NCBI GenBank assembly: GCA_019722365.1 | Contig: JADFUC010001958.1 | Location: forward strand, 1 to 64,000 | Length of the DNA: 64,000 bases | From: Lithospermum erythrorhizon | Lineage: Eukaryota > Streptophyta > Magnoliopsida > Boraginales > Boraginaceae | Direction of reading: 5' to 3' | The notes under the pieces: generated by a model | Database searches by the model: none | Told to the model about the DNA's origin: nothing | What the model saw: only the letters and a program-made list of their open reading frames with translations | Translations under genes and position numbers: made by a program | Shown: positions 1 through 13,072 of the stretch, piece after piece | How positions within the stretch are numbered: position 1 is the stretch's first letter | Layout of the letters: each line of letters starts with the position of its first letter

Positions 1-288
1 CGTGTGCTTGGATTTCAGTTACGTATTGCTAATAACCATTAAAATGGCCAATTTCAACTATCGACTAAATCCATGATCGACTGACACCTTAACAAGAAAT
101 ACTGACATTTTCAACCAATTTCAGTAACCCAAAATATCAACTTTAGAATTCTAAATGCGAAATGTACTGCCAACCGTGGAATTAGATTGTATTTTAGGCT
201 ATTCAACGAAATTTTTTATTTCTCGAAATAATCCATCGAGCAACTAGTATACTATTACGAGTAATATTAGTACGAGCGGGTTATTACA
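1..288 (-). mobile_element. Partial LTR (3' LTR of a minus-strand LTR retrotransposon, cut by the window edge)
   Basis: The segment ends in GGGTTATTACA and is a diverged copy of about 3240-3516, so it is one LTR of a direct-repeat pair. On the minus strand it would begin TGTAATAACCC. The adjacent bases 290-301 read on the minus strand as a purine-rich tract (AAGGTGGGCAT) directly before the LTR, as expected for the polypurine tract. The outer end and target duplication lie outside the window. Confidence 0.75.
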
Positions 289-2065
289 ATGCCCACCTTA
301 TAAAATTTAGGTCCTCGAATTTAGTCAAACTTCACTTTGGTTACCCATTTCTCCCTCCAATGCTTAACTTTATTATATAGTATCGTAATACCTTTATTTT
401 AAAGTTCATCCCATTTTACCACTGACTTTACACTCATACTTTATATCACCTCAAATTATTGTGCCAATCCGCTCTCTTAATACTAAAACTACATATTGAG
501 AACATCAAATTTCACTATCACCGTTTGTTAAATTTCATGAATCCTTATTAACATTAGCTTGTTGATTTATGTCATATGACTCTTACCACTTAAAATCTTA
601 TAGTTTTATTCAACATGCAAATTGCGTAACACTTCACCCCTAATTTAATCATATCGAGCATACGCGAGTCCTCTCATACCCCAATCATAACCTTTAATAT
701 ACTTTTATTCAACTCCGTCAACCACAATCAACGTGCTCAGTCCTAGCTCCCATGAGTTTATAACTCCATAAGTCCTCTTTCTTTTAATTCTCAGCTATAT
801 ATAAGTCCATTTACCGCTCTGAGCTCATTATTATTGGCCATGTGTTCTCTTTCCGTAGAACTAAATGCATTATCAACTCATCACCTAAATATTCCTGACC
901 CCAATCCTGATCTCTTTATCATTCACGAGATTAAACTTCATTTCATGTTTATTCTGACACTAACCTCGTTCCTACCCTCTGGCGTCCATATTCCCAGCCA
1001 ATTAGCATTATTATTTATTATTTCCACCTTATTAGTTATTTGATTTCTCAGTATACAAGAAAAAGTTAATTGTTTTTAGATCACGTCTTCGCCCACTAGA
1101 TTTAATCCCGTAAATGCATTAATGCTAAAATCTTCTCATTAACCTTTTAACACCTTAAGTTCACACAATTGTACCAACTTATCAACAACTAAATTGACAC
1201 GGGAATCCTTTGATAACTTCTCGATATAAATCTGTCTATAAAAGTAAATTCTCAAATATAACAATCACGTCTAAATGCCAAAGAGTTTGACCCCGGGCTT
1301 ACATCCTCAAAGATAATCATTACTATCACAAAAGATAAAACTCCTTCAGCCATCGAACTCTTACTTAACATTATTAACGGATGAACTCGAAACTCTTTTC
1401 TTATTCAACCTGTTGTATCCACCGTACCTTACTTACCATTTCTGATCGAACCTTCGTTTCATATTTCCTTATAATCACACATCTTATTCAACCGGTAACC
1501 TTACTTATAAACCCATTGATATTCTTTACAATTCCACCTCGAGTATATCATATATTAATTATCGCTTCGTCCTTAATTACCTACATCTGAAGTCTCATTG
1601 CTCATTTCTGCGTAATTATTAAGACACTCCGATATATATAATTCCCCCAATATCTCATAATATTTCGATATCATACATCATATTCTAAACCATAAAATGT
1701 CTTGTTTCAATATAACCCATCATATATATGACCAAATACGTCTTGATCTCCGTATTATACCGATTCTGGCGTCACCGATATACATATAGCTCAGCGTATG
1801 TCATATTAACATAATCGATTCCACGCGTCTCGAAGTATAGCAGCATCTCGATCAAAATAACACCCGCGAGAACACAAACTTGAGGTAGTCTCGTAAGACC
1901 TGTTACGAGTCAGCGACATCTTAGTGGCGTCATACTTGATCAACGGATACGAAAAATAAACTCAAAACGAGAGAGCAGCTAACGCAACACACTTACAACC
2001 TAAAACACAAACACATATACAAGACACCAAGAAAGAAAACATAAACCTAGGCTCGATACCAAAAT
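289..2065 (-). mobile_element. Internal region of minus-strand LTR element, non-coding
   Basis: About 1.8 kb lies between the two LTRs. On the minus strand, directly inside the LTR at 2066, is a primer-binding-site-like stretch (GGTATCGAGCC at about 2050-2060), one base short of the usual initiator-Met-tRNA type GGTATCAGAGCC. No gag, protease, RT or integrase can be read in any frame and the short ORFs show no known domain. It looks like a non-autonomous derivative or one too decayed to recognise. Superfamily (Ty3/Gypsy by LTR style) is an inference. Confidence 0.6.
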
Positions 2066-3516
2066 TGTAACGATCACTTGGTGGAGGCTTACGAGTTGGG
2101 GCCGAGTCATCAACTGAATAAAAAGAGTATAGCGATGGATAACAAAAAAAATGACTTGTTTAACGTGATAATAAAAATGTCACAATAACGTCCGTGAATT
2201 GAACTAATCGGCTCTTTAACAAGCCCCGAAAAGTAATAATATAATCTGACATCAAACAATTTGTTTTACAACAATAATTATTATGTCTGTGGCCTTGACA
2301 ATGCACATAGCAAAGTGATAATAGATCTAACCATTATGCAGTATAAGTCAACAACGACAATGCACATAGCGAAGTGATGATAAATCTCGTGCGCTTATGC
2401 AGTATAAGGTAGCGACGATGCACATAGCAAAGTGATAATAGATGCTGTTGCGCTTATGCGAGTATAAGGCCAGCGGCGTCACATATCACGCAAGGAAGGA
2501 GAGTCGCTAACCCTGTCGTCCTGACTACAAGGGTCATGTTCTAATACTCGAGTCGCCTCAAAGTCACATAACTCAGCAGCGCCTCGATCGCCGTCAATCC
2601 ATAGCGGCCCAAAATATCTCGCGATCATCGTCAATCCTGACGCCCGACAAGGCCACGAAATACATAAGTGCCCGGCCAGGCCCTTTGGCTCTATGATCTT
2701 GACAAGGCCCACGAGAAATACAACGATTGACAAGGTCTGAAATCGAAATGAAACCAAGGCCACGAGCATAGAACAAGTTGGAATTGACTATTACTTACCT
2801 CGAGCAAATCTTGGCATACCATAATACCCTGACATGAATCAAATCACAACTGTCTACTTAATATGAATCATAGTTACAATTATCTCGTAATATAAATCAG
2901 CGTCTGATTATCTGCATGTAGAATGATAACCACAATTATCTATGTGAATCATAACCACAATTATCTCGTAACTAAATCATAATCACTGTCTAACGACTGT
3001 CCAAATAGTTCAGCTGACAAAACACAAGCAAAATATAGAACATATATATATGAAGAGTTCCATTCGTGAGATTTGTACTCACATGGTGCTGATAAGCGTC
3101 TCGTCCTAATCGATCGGTGCCTTTTTCACGTTCGCGTCTAATCAAAAACACCCGAAAATAAAATTACTACTCCTGATAATTTTAGCATATCTTAAATTAA
3201 ATCTAAAACTTTCCTTATTTTAGTTATAAATTGACAACTTAAGTATAAATTACTAATTATGTTTCAATAACCATTCAAATGATGAATTTCAACTATCGAC
3301 TAAATCCGTGATACGTGACACATAGCAAAAATACCCAACATTTTCAGCAATTTCAATCAGCAAATATCAACTTTAAATTCTAAATGCGATGTCTTGCCAA
3401 GCGGCCAGATTTGTTGTATTTTTGACTATTCAACTTAATTTTTATTTATACGAAATAATCCACAAGCAAAGCTAGTATACTATTCTGATAATATTAGATG
3501 CGAGCGGGTTATTACA
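2066..3516 (-). mobile_element. Long LTR (5' LTR of the minus-strand element), 1451 bp
   Basis: Bounded by TGTAACGATC on the plus strand and GGGTTATTACA at the other end, so it has TG...CA ends. Its last ~280 bp repeat 1-288. It contains a three-unit tandem repeat with a period of about 58 bp at about 2296-2470. The GC-richer ORFs inside it (about 2479-2776) are chance frames without domains. Confidence 0.75.
2296..2475. repeat. Tandem ~58-bp subrepeats inside the LTR
   Basis: The block beginning GACAATGCACATAGCAAAGT recurs at about 2296, 2355 and 2412. Each copy is followed by a dyad of the type CTTATGCAGTATAAG. Related arrays sit in the LTRs at 9420-11885 and 15161-17627. Confidence 0.75.
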
Positions 3517-3866
3517 CGTTTTATGCCCAGGTTGTTGCGGAATGACCGAGATGCATTGGCCGAGTAGCTGCGTACCCGCGGAAGTGGCGATGGTGGCTTG
3601 AAGACACCAGCCGGTCATCTTTTATATGCTTTGGAGTTTTTGTTATGCGTAATAATTATTGTTGTCTCAAGTTGTAAAACAAATTGTTTGATGTTGTATT
3701 TATATTGTACTTTTCGATTGTTATGGTGTTGGTTAGTTCACCCGATGGGCCGAGTTGTATTATTTATCGTTAAATGAGGTCGTTTTATGGGTATCCATCG
3801 TTGAGCTAATTATTCGAGGTTGATACTTGGTCCCAACCTCGGGGGAGCCACTAGGCGAGTCGTTTA
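3517..3866 (+). mobile_element. Truncated LTR of the same superfamily, plus orientation
   Basis: The reverse complement of about 3630-3850 matches 2066-2290, for example the AACAATTTGTTTTAC block. The end near 3866 (GAGTCGTTTATA) resembles the LTR terminus GAGTCGTTACA seen at 25167. It appears to have been inserted into a Copia reverse-transcriptase region that resumes at about 3867, and its 5' part is missing, replaced by the neighbouring element. Confidence 0.55.
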
Positions 3867-4700
3867 TACCTACATATATTGATAAGTTTACGCATAGATT
3901 TCATATCGAAGGCTCCAAGAATGAGTGTCTTTCCGCTTGAGACATGGAATATCTCGGTCGTTACGATAGCCCCTTGTGACTGAGATAACACACATGAGTA
4001 AAGTTTAAGTATTGCCTCGGTTATAGGATCTATCATATGCGCTTTGTTATGTACGACGAGACGAGTCTTACGCTTTGAGTGTAACGGCGTTACAGTGTGC
4101 CCAGGCGGCCTTGAATGACGGTAAAGTACATCACTTAAGTACTTAAGAAGAACTATGGATGTATATCTCGTGTACGGAGGGAAGGATGAGTTGGTAGTAG
4201 AAACCTTTACACCGGCGCCAATTTCAAACCGACAAGGATGATTCTAGATCTCAATCTGGTTATATGTGCAATGCGAGCGGTGGAGCTTGTCTTAGTGCGA
4301 TAAGCAAAGGCAACATGGTGGGCTTCGACAACGAAATTTGAGTACATTGCGACATCGGGCTGCAAAGGAAGTGTTGGATCAAAGAGTTCGTAAGTGAACT
4401 TGGGGTGGTACTGGCATTGAGAATCACGGTGCGGTATTCTTGGCGGCAATCTTGAATGCAATTGCTCGAGCTAAGGAACCAAAAGCGCGTCACCGATCGA
4501 AGCATATTACTCGAGAAAATACTATCATTCGGGACATAGTTGAAGAGGAGAGTACAAGTATGTAAAGTAGACACGGACGATAAGTTAAAGACCGCCTTGA
4601 GCCACCTTTCAGAATCAAACATGATAAGCCTGGCCAATCTTTGGATTGAAGAATATGTGAGTGATGTTAGGTTTAGTGAAACCAGTTTCCTTTATAATGT
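3867..4700 (+). pseudogene. Copia polyprotein remnant: end of RT and RNase H domain (Copia C)
   Basis: Conceptual translation with several stops and frame shifts shows typical Copia landmarks in order. These are a degenerate RP-D-YAL block near 4030-4075, FQTDKDDSRSQSGYM at about 4225-4270 (start of RNase H), the WIKEFVSELG block near 4380-4410, and a degenerate HIxxxxHxxR region near 4500-4550. It cannot encode a protein. The 5' part of this element is not in the window; upstream is the LTR fragment that interrupted it. Confidence 0.75.
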
Positions 4701-5328
4701 TTGATTGCCAAGACAATGTGTGAATTTTAACTTTAAATTCCAATAAAATTTATTTATCTTGTTTATATATTTGTATATGTTTATACTTTCTTTTATCACG
4801 TATATGCACCGTTACTAGCAAATGATGCTTTGATTTCCACAACCAATCTATAGTTCTCCTAGAGAGGTCTTGAATACATGATTTGAACAAAGAAATCCCC
4901 TCTACTCGAGCCAGGAGAACAACAAGATTGATCGTCCTGATTAGGTCTGCGGATATGTCAATAATAGGAAGCAATTTAAGTGTGAGATGGACATGACCTC
5001 CATGAGAAACTTAGAACATATCGGGTCCCTAGAAGTGCTCATGAAACTTATGGTTAAATGAATGGAAGGCCATCAAGCGAGGATTTCGTTTACAAGAGTA
5101 GTTCATTTTGACCACACGTCAAGCGTCTTACGCAAAAGCTTGAGAACTATATAAACGACATTGTGTTGGGTATGCTACAAATGTAAGGTTGAAAAGACCT
5201 ATCGTCATGGGGATTCGTCTATTAGGATATATCGGCAATTTTTCTTGTCTTGATAAAGTAATGGCGATTGTGATGGCCGTACCGGCTTGGTGGTGGATAT
5301 CGTAATTAAATTAGTAATCATCCAGGAA
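4701..5328. other. Non-coding 3' end of Copia C
   Basis: No recognisable gene. It lies between the RNase H remnant and the polypurine tract, so it is probably the element's 3' untranslated region. The minus-strand ORF at 4750-4974 has no known domain. Confidence 0.4.
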
Positions 5329-6112
5329 AGAAAGTGGGAGTGTTAGAAATATGAGATATTAGAAATGATGTTCGTTGAACAATTCGATTGTCGCCGATTT
5401 ACTCATTTTAAGTTAAGTTCGTATATATGTTAGATTGTATGACAACGTTAAATATTGGGATACTCGATGTGACATTGGGGATTATGAGGCTACTAGAGAT
5501 GCTCATAATCAATATAGTAAAAGTACTAATGTTCGGTTAATATTTATTAATGGTCTTTGTCGGTGAGCTAGGAGTCCACTGTATACAATGAAATCAAGAT
5601 ATAATCAAATTATAAACTTTCGAGGTTAAAATGTAACTACATGGAAATAATGGAAGCAGATGCAATCAATCTTACCCAAATGGGGCGCTAGAACCGAGAA
5701 GGGTGGAGAAGGTTAGACATACCGCTGCTCCCAAGCAGATCGAAGAATAAGGGACGTTCCAGAACCTTCCATCCCTATTTTGTGGGGTTTATCCTTGAGA
5801 CATTTTAGAATGTTCCACCTCCTTAAGGGATAGGCATTCCAAAATGTTCCAACACCTTCTATATAAAGGACTTCATTTGGATGAATTCTTTTCTCATTCA
5901 CTTTTTGGTATTCACTTTTGTGAAAGGCAAAAATCTCTCTTTCTCACCATTTTTAGTCGGCTGAAGTAGATGTAAAGATTCTTTGGATTTTTTAAGCAAC
6001 CTAGATCTCACAGTTTAATATTTTGGAAGGAGTTCTAGTAAAACTCTGGAGGACTTGTTCGCTCGTTGGTGTGGACAATGTTGGAAATCGATGAAAATTG
6101 ATTAATTTATGC
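5329..6112 (+). mobile_element. Polypurine tract and LTR of Copia C
   Basis: GGAAAGAAAGTGGGAG directly precedes TGTTAGAAATATGAG at 5341, the standard polypurine-tract/LTR junction. A TATA-like CTATATAAAGGA lies near 5860, a plausible LTR promoter. The LTR end is not certain; about 6112 is estimated by comparison with the minus-strand relative at 22448-25254. Confidence 0.55.
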
Positions 6113-7260
6113 CGTTGCGACAATTGTGTATAAATTCATTTACAGTTGGGTTAAATGTGATTATCGAACTTAGTGTTCAACCCAGTAATTGTATATTACT
6201 AGTGTGGGTTCTCGCTGATAATTTAAGGGGTTATGGTGATTCTTTAGATGCTGCTACCGTTAATCGTTATAATAATAGTAATTGGTCAGGTATTATTATT
6301 ATACAACTTACTATTATCTGGCCTGAAAGGTCGCCTGCTTGTCTGATGGCGATTGAGTTATATTTCATGTATGAAATTAAGAAAACTGTATAATTGAGAA
6401 ATGTATTTCTCAATTACAAAGGTTCTACGTTTTATGTAGATATCGATTGAACAAATAGAATCAATTAAATAGTTATTTGGTGGTTTGAGAATAATTTTAG
6501 TATTTATCAATAGCGAAAGATTATTGATATTATTTCATTACTATTTAATTAAGCTAATTAAATAGTTCAACTCGTGCTTGACCATTAGTGTCTTAGCGAA
6601 CTAATAGAGTTAACGAGTCAAAGCTAATATAGCGGGTTGCTTGCTCGAACTTGTTTTAACATAGCCTGTATAAGCAAACTTTAGGGATTTTTCATATTTA
6701 AGAATTTAGAAAAATCTTTCATGAAGCCTAAGTAGCGCCCCCACTTTTGGCGAAAATTCTCCCAAGAATTTTTGGGGTTTTTTTGAACTTTGTTCGAACA
6801 ACTATAAATGGGTTCTTGATTCAGCCTCTCTGGTGTGGACGATAGAGATATCATACGATTGATATGACAACGAGGAGGCTGAAGAAGTCAAATTCACGTT
6901 GTGAATTTGAGCGTGTGTTTTGGTGGAATTTACTCCATTGCATTGTAAATTACTCTTGTTCATATATTGTAGTTATATGTTTTTGTTGAATAATGTAGTA
7001 AGCGCTTTAGATCCACGCAATTATGAATTTGTGTTATACTCATATGTCAATGAGTTTTCAATGGGGCAGGTGCTTAGAGGCGTGCATTTTAGATGCAGGT
7101 CTTCATCATATTATTCATTGCAACTTTGATTATTCGAGAAGAGCGGTACATATATTTATGTTCCTTAATTATTTTTCTGTGACTAGTAATAATCATTGGG
7201 ATTACGTATCCGTGAAGTATTATTTTGAATATTATTTATCTGATAGAAATTCCTTAGTGT
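6113..7260 (+). mobile_element. Leader-like sequence following the Copia C LTR
   Basis: About 6120-6310 matches the reverse complement of about 27000-27200, for example TTATAATAATAGTAATTG. The two elements are therefore relatives in opposite orientation, and this stretch is element sequence rather than host DNA. Whether it is LTR or leader of a tandem copy is unresolved. Short ORFs here are AT-rich without domains. Confidence 0.4.
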
Positions 7261-8360
7261 AAATTCATAATGACAATGATGAAAAATCAAATGTATGGAG
7301 TTCGAGTCTTCATGCTTGTCAATTGTCTTGCTACTTTGTTCACAGTTGATCACTTGCTTTTTTAGTTTAAAATTTTTAATTAGGTTCTTTATCTGTTTTT
7401 AAATTTTGACAAAAGCTAGATTTAAATGCATTGTTGGTTGGATTAAGAAGACGATCTGTATTTGTTTTAAACAAAAAAAATTTGACAGGAATGCATTGAA
7501 AACAAAACTGACCTACTTGAGTTATAATGTGGTTTGATGAGACTAGTGATATGCAGTTTAGAGCCTAATATAGAATAACGATACTCATACGTCAAAACAA
7601 TATACTTTCTCGCGTATCGAGGTAAATATTTAATCTTGATTCTTTTTAATTATATTATTAAAAAAATTAAAAAATTAATATTATGAAAGTATTTTAAAAA
7701 GAAGAATCAATTATATATAACTTTTAAATTTTTTAAACTAATTAATAATTGATGATCAAAGGATTCGATTTCAAAAAGAAAATCAAGCGTTAATTCTTTG
7801 AATTGGAGGAGAATATTTTAGTAGTATCTGATTTTGTGTATTCAAGTGAAGATCAGAAGAGATGGAATATCGGAGTTTGTATTTTCTTTTTGGGGTAAAC
7901 TTAAACAGAGTTTGTATCTAGTGTTCTGTTAACCTGAATATACTGGGAACATTTAGCCGCCTTGTAGGCAAAGCTTTTTTATGATGCAGACACAAGCAAG
8001 AGAGAAACTTAACTCTAGATAATAAACGTTGTCTAATAAATGTGTCTTGTAATAATATTTCATTGTCATTTAATTGAAATTTCATGCTCGAGCAATCTTT
8101 GATCTTTAATTATATTATTAAAAAATTAAAAATTAATATTATGAAAGTATTTTAAAAGACAAATTCAATTATTGAAATTTTATATTTTTTAGAATAATGA
8201 ATAATTAATAATTGATAATCAAAGTTTAATTTCAAAAATGGCAAACGATAATTAAAGTTGATTGGAGAAAGTATTGAGAAAACGAGTAGCATATATAATC
8301 GTCTAACTTTTGCTTAAAAATGAAACCAGGCTAGCTTTGTGATGGGTCAAAAGGTATTGA
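7261..8360. repeat. Intergenic, with a ~155-bp direct repeat pair (7632-7790 and 8099-8250)
   Basis: Both copies share the TTAATTATATTATTAAAAAA type start and an AATTAATATTATGAAAGTAT core, separated by about 310 bp. No gene seen. The last five bases, ATTGA at 8356-8360, are the left target duplication of Copia A. Confidence 0.5.
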
Positions 8361-8790
8361 TGTTAGATTATTTTATTATATTATCTATTTATGGTCCATG
8401 TAATATGAAAGGACTAATTCTATTATGAAGGAGTTTAATGTAATGGATATTAAATATTAAAATATTGAATTAGTGGGTGTAACTTTAGCCCTCTCTTCTT
8501 CCTCATTAACATGATTTTAATGAATCTGATAAGATGAGATTTAGTAGCTTAGACCTTTAGTTATACTAATACTATTATATAAAAGACATGCATTCTAAGT
8601 ATGCCAAATCAATCAAAGACAAGCTAAAAGAAATCAAGAGGAGGAGAGAAGAGAGAAAAGAAGTCTAGAGTTCAACTTCATCGATTTATATTATCATGGA
8701 TCAAAGATATATTCTTGTATTATAAATACATATTAAAGTTTTTATATAATTAGAGTGTAAAGATGCTAAAGTTAAAGTATTATGCTTACA
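8361..8790 (+). repeat. 5' LTR of Copia A (430 bp)
   Basis: Starts TGTTAGATTATTTTATTATA and ends TATGCTTACA. Near-identical over most of its length to 18922-19324 and, inverted, to 56284-56697 and 62283-62699. The following bases ATTAGTATTATGAGCATGG are a mutated form of the ATTGGTATCATGAGCATGG primer-binding region seen in Copia B. Confidence 0.9.
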
Positions 8791-9419
8791 ATTAGTATTA
8801 TGAGCATGGTTGAACATTCTTAATTATATTGTGAAAATATATCATGATTATGAACACATTTTAATGTCTCTTATTATGACTAGTCTAAAATTTTGCTGGC
8901 CATCAAGGTTTAATTTTAATCTGGTTGATTGATATATATTACGGATCATCTATATATATATATATTACGTCTAATGATAGGTGCGGCTACAAAACGAAAG
9001 GCTAGTTTAATGAACATATTTGCAAAGTGAAATGTATAAATATTTTATCTCATATTACTTAATTGTGCAAAATTTGAGATATAATAGTTATCAATATTTA
9101 TTTACTATAAAGTCTTGTTAAAATTTACCAAAGTGGCCTAGCTAAATAGTAGAAGTGTATTTTATCTCTGACTAATAGTTACACCCGACATGGTGGTATG
9201 GTAAATTAAACATTATCTATTTTGATAATGCTTGACTAATCACCAAATTATTGAATAAATAATTAAATAGATATATTTCATGTTGTGCATATTTTAGATA
9301 ATAATATTTGAGGTATTATTAAAGTTGTCTATTGAAATTGTTTGCTAATGCTTAAAGTGGCCAACTAATTCATTAAATAGACATTATATCTTATATATTT
9401 GAAAAGAAAATGTCTAATA
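8791..9419 (+). repeat. Copia A leader with decayed tandem repeats
   Basis: Non-coding leader between primer site and gag. Copies of a CACCAAAGTGGCC-type block alternate with AAATAGACATTATATC-type blocks. The same arrangement is clearer in Copia B at 61360-61700. Confidence 0.6.
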
Positions 9420-11885
9420 TGTAACGACCGTCCCCAAGTACATTTCTGGTGAAATAAGCAAAATCACGAACACGAGTCACCATCTCGATAGACGGCGTTT
9501 AAAGCTATAATTTAAATCCAAAGTTTTGATTTCCATTAAGATTCTCAATAAAAGCAGTTTAAAATTCTGATCCGCCGGTGATATCTAATAAACTGACTCC
9601 ATATGTATACACAATATATCCCAAATAGCGATAATGGCGGCATAGCACCTGGCGAGAATAAGTACTATATTACGAGATACAAAAATAATTGCCGACAATG
9701 CACTAAAGTTTGAAAATAAAGTACAAGAATAAAAGCGGTTGACCAACGCATCAAAATGAAATTTGAGGATGCTCGGTCTGACTCACTGGCCACTGGACAA
9801 GCTCTCGTCTGTCCCAGCATGCAAATGAAATGCCGCCCAAAGCGAGGAGTGTAAGCCCCATGAGGAAGCTTAGTGAAAACTTAACACGGTCGTTGAACTT
9901 ACATAGAACTTAGTAAATATTATAATGATCAATATAGACCATCGTATATATCGAGGACTACCTAATAAGTCATACAATAGATTCAAAGTCTCAGGCATAA
10001 CATGTTAGATATAATAGACCTCAATGAAGCACCACAATCACTGACATAAAATCAGAGGCTGTAAACGACTATAACTCTAGTCATGCCTTCTATCTCTATT
10101 ATCTCCTAGTATACCTTTTCTAATGCTTATATACTCAATCGTCTACTGCGAAATGGATGTCGCTAATAAACAACAGCATGCCGTAGTATAAGGCCTTCAA
10201 CAATGCCCATACTTGAAAGTGATAATAGATCTCGCACTTATGCGAAAGTATAAGGCCAGCGCGACAATGCGCATGTGAGTGATAATAGATCTCGCTGCAC
10301 TTATGCGAGTATAAGGCGACACGACAATGCACATAGCAAAGTGATAATAGATCTGTGCGCTATACCCGAGTATAAGGCGATAGCGTCATATATCTGCGAG
10401 GAGGAGAGTCACCTAACACCGTGTCTGACATAGGGTCAAATCACGATACTCAGTCACCTCGAAGTCATACATAACTCCAACTTGACACCTCTAAACAACT
10501 ACTCTACTCCCCGAATAATATCAGCCTTTAATTTAAAGATCTCGCGATCATAAGTAGATGTGCCCGACAAAGGCCCACGGAAATACATAAGTGCCGACAA
10601 TACACAAATACAACGGTGCCGACAAGGCCACAATCAAAACATAAGTTGGGAGTTCAGCTATTACTTACCTCGAAGCAAATCTTGGCTGCAAATATAATCG
10701 CATAATCATAACATGGCTCGCGCAAATGAATCACACATATTCATGCCGCAATGACATATATCATTCTCGCATAATCATACCACAATGACATATATCATTC
10801 TCATAATCATACCACAATAACATGTACGTTCTACATAATCATACCCATGACATGTTAGCGCGATTTAAGTAGAATGCGTAAGTAGCACCGTGAATAAAGT
10901 ACTGCCTACTAGCTACCACAAAAACGCGAAACACAATCGATGCTTGCCCGCACCACGTTGACGCCTAACAAAATACCCGGAAAATATAATAAAAACCGAC
11001 ACTATCTTTGCATTCTAGAAGATATACAGCAACTCTTAGTGGAGCGATTTCTAAGCGGTCTAAAATGGCGGATAAAACGAAATAATAACCCGTCGGACAA
11101 TGATCGGTTCCCATTAAATTCACCTTATTCTTTATTTCATATCATATAAGTCATTACAGTGACCTGATTCCATGAGTGCTGTTTTATCTTTAAATATTGA
11201 ATTATAACTTTCGACTTACCGTCATTACTTTTTCAGCTATCTTGATAATTTTAATCATACATTTAACCTCTGATAACTCTGATAAGGTCCCCGATTAAAC
11301 TCCTACGCATTTAAAAATATCAGCAAGAAGTCAACTAAAACCTGAAAGTCAACCCACTATAACATCCTCAAACAACCTCTAAACCATGAATTACTCACTT
11401 ATATATCATAGAACCCATAACAAACTTACAATCGTCATAAAATTGAGAGTTATGCCAAAAAGTCCTTGAGTCAACATTAAAAATAAACTAAAACTCTAAT
11501 TTCTTACCTCAATTTATGAAGGGAAAGATGTTAGGAAGCCTTAGAATCGACTTGAGTCTTTATTAGCAACAAAGGTAAAATGGAAGAGAAAATATGCTGG
11601 CTCAAAGGATCTCGGCCAAAGCTTAGGAAGGAAGGAAGTGGTTGTGATATTTGTGTGAATAGTAGATGATAAGGATGGATTTGGTTTACTTAACCCTTAA
11701 GTCACGAAAGCCGCACAGGAGTTTGTGCCCGAATCGAGCGAATCGAGTTATCGAACGACTTAACGATCCCAACCTTTCGAATTATCCCATTTCTTACTCT
11801 TCTTAAATTACATAAATGTAATTCATTTCCAAACAAATTTTATGAATTAATATTATTATCGAAATTAACGCAGACAGTTATTACA
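9420..11885 (-). mobile_element. Solo LTR nested in Copia A leader, 2466 bp
   Basis: Plus-strand ends are TGTAACGACC and GTTATTACA. The 5-bp target duplication TAATA is perfect (9415-9419 and 11886-11890). It carries the LTR-type tandem subrepeats at about 10195-10380. No internal domain or second LTR is present, so it is the product of LTR-LTR recombination. Orientation is assigned minus by analogy with the element at 2066-3516. ORFs at 10135 and 10940 lie inside it and have no known domain. Confidence 0.85.
10195..10380. repeat. Tandem ~63-bp subrepeats inside solo LTR
   Basis: Three copies of a unit with AGTGATAATAGATCTCG and a following (A)GTATAAGGC block, related to 2296-2475. Confidence 0.7.
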
Positions 11886-12248
11886 TAATATGTTGAGAAA
11901 AGAAAATGTCTAATATGTTAGAACTGTTAGCCACGAAGTGGTCTAGTATTGAAGTTAATTAGACATATTGTACATGATTATAATGTTTCTTAACATGCAT
12001 TTGAACTAGAATATCATTATGCCTAGGTGTAAACTTTTGTATGTAGGTCAAAATCGTTAATAACATATTTGATTGTCTGTTTGGTTAAAAAGTTATGTTT
12101 AAGTTATCCAAAAGGTAAACTTATCATATTGGCCAAAGTTTATAGTTGAATATATATTATAGTAACTCGAAGTGTTAATATAAGTTTGAATCATGCGACT
12201 TCTACAAATTTATTTTCTTTTGGGCAATACCATGATCAAATTCAGTAA
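11886..12248 (+). other. Copia A leader continued, downstream of the nested LTR
   Basis: Non-coding. Contains a 22-bp duplication (GAAAAGAAAATGTCTAATAT plus two bases) of the sequence at 9401-9422. That is longer than the 5-bp target duplication, so it probably reflects the older leader repeat. AGTGGTCTAGTATTGAAGTT aligns with the Copia B leader. Confidence 0.5.
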
Positions 12249-13072
12249 GTGCGAACTATCTTTGAATGGTCAGAACAAATACATTTTTATCTTGGAGTAA
12301 TGTATTTGGATTATGCAATAATATCATACCAAATTCTTGATGCCATTAATGAGACTAGTATCGAAGATGAAAAATATCTTTATGAATCTTGGGAAACGTC
12401 TAACAGGCTTAGCTTGAATTTGATGTGTATGATGATGGTTGAAAATATTAAATAATAATGCTAAGCGAGAATGCGAGAATTTCTGTGAAAGTGAAAGAAG
12501 TGCTCTCAGTAGGACATTATTGATAGTCCATTGTGAGAAGTCTCATGAGTGAGTTAACGACCATTAAGTTGATTGGTCTAAACTCATTCATGATCATGTG
12601 ACTAGCATGTCTAATAAAGCAACAAAATTCAGGGTAATGGGTATGGAAGCGAGTGAGACATTTACAGTCCGGTTATAAATTGACTTCCTTCTCTCTGAAT
12701 TTGGCCAGGAGTTCCAAAGTGAACTATAACACTCTAAAAATAGAACTTTCAAAAAATTAAGGCCATGTTAAGTTCAAGAGAAGGTTGAAGAAAATAAAAG
12801 ATTACTCTATCCATCTCACTGTCCATGAAAGAGCCAGTAGCAATAAGGCTAAACCAGGAAAAAAGAATAAAAGGAAGGACAAAACCTCAAAGAATGACAA
12901 AACCATTATGAAAGTTAATGAGGGCCAAGTCAGAAAGGAGCTCAAGTGTTACTTATATAAAAAGATTGGACACTTGAAGAAGGATTGTCCGAAAAGAAAG
13001 GAATGGTTCGAAAAGAAAGGTACTTACTTTGTTTTACATTTTGTTTTGAATCGAACCTTATTGAAGTTCTAA
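12249..13072 (+). pseudogene. Copia A gag remnant with zinc knuckle
   Basis: 12249-12455 translates to a short gag N-terminal piece. After several frame shifts, 12785-13072 encodes a lysine-rich segment followed by a CCHC-like knuckle, CYLYKKIGHLKKDC. The second cysteine of C-x2-C is replaced by tyrosine (compare CYFCKKIGHLKKDC in Copia B), so zinc binding is likely lost. Gag would form the retrotransposon particle. Multiple stops make this a pseudogene. Confidence 0.8.

Noticed and set aside
2296..2475. CRISPR-like array of regularly spaced repeats
   Set aside because: Spacing of ~58 bp with conserved, not unique, spacers inside an LTR; plant DNA has no CRISPR systems.
2479..2776. Overlapping minus-strand ORFs of 96 and 60 codons
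   Set aside because: They lie within an LTR and its subrepeats and match no domain.
9401..11918. 22-bp direct duplication as the target-site duplication of the solo LTR
   Set aside because: Too long for an LTR integrase. The 5-bp TAATA duplication directly at the TG/CA ends fits, so the longer repeat is an older leader duplication.
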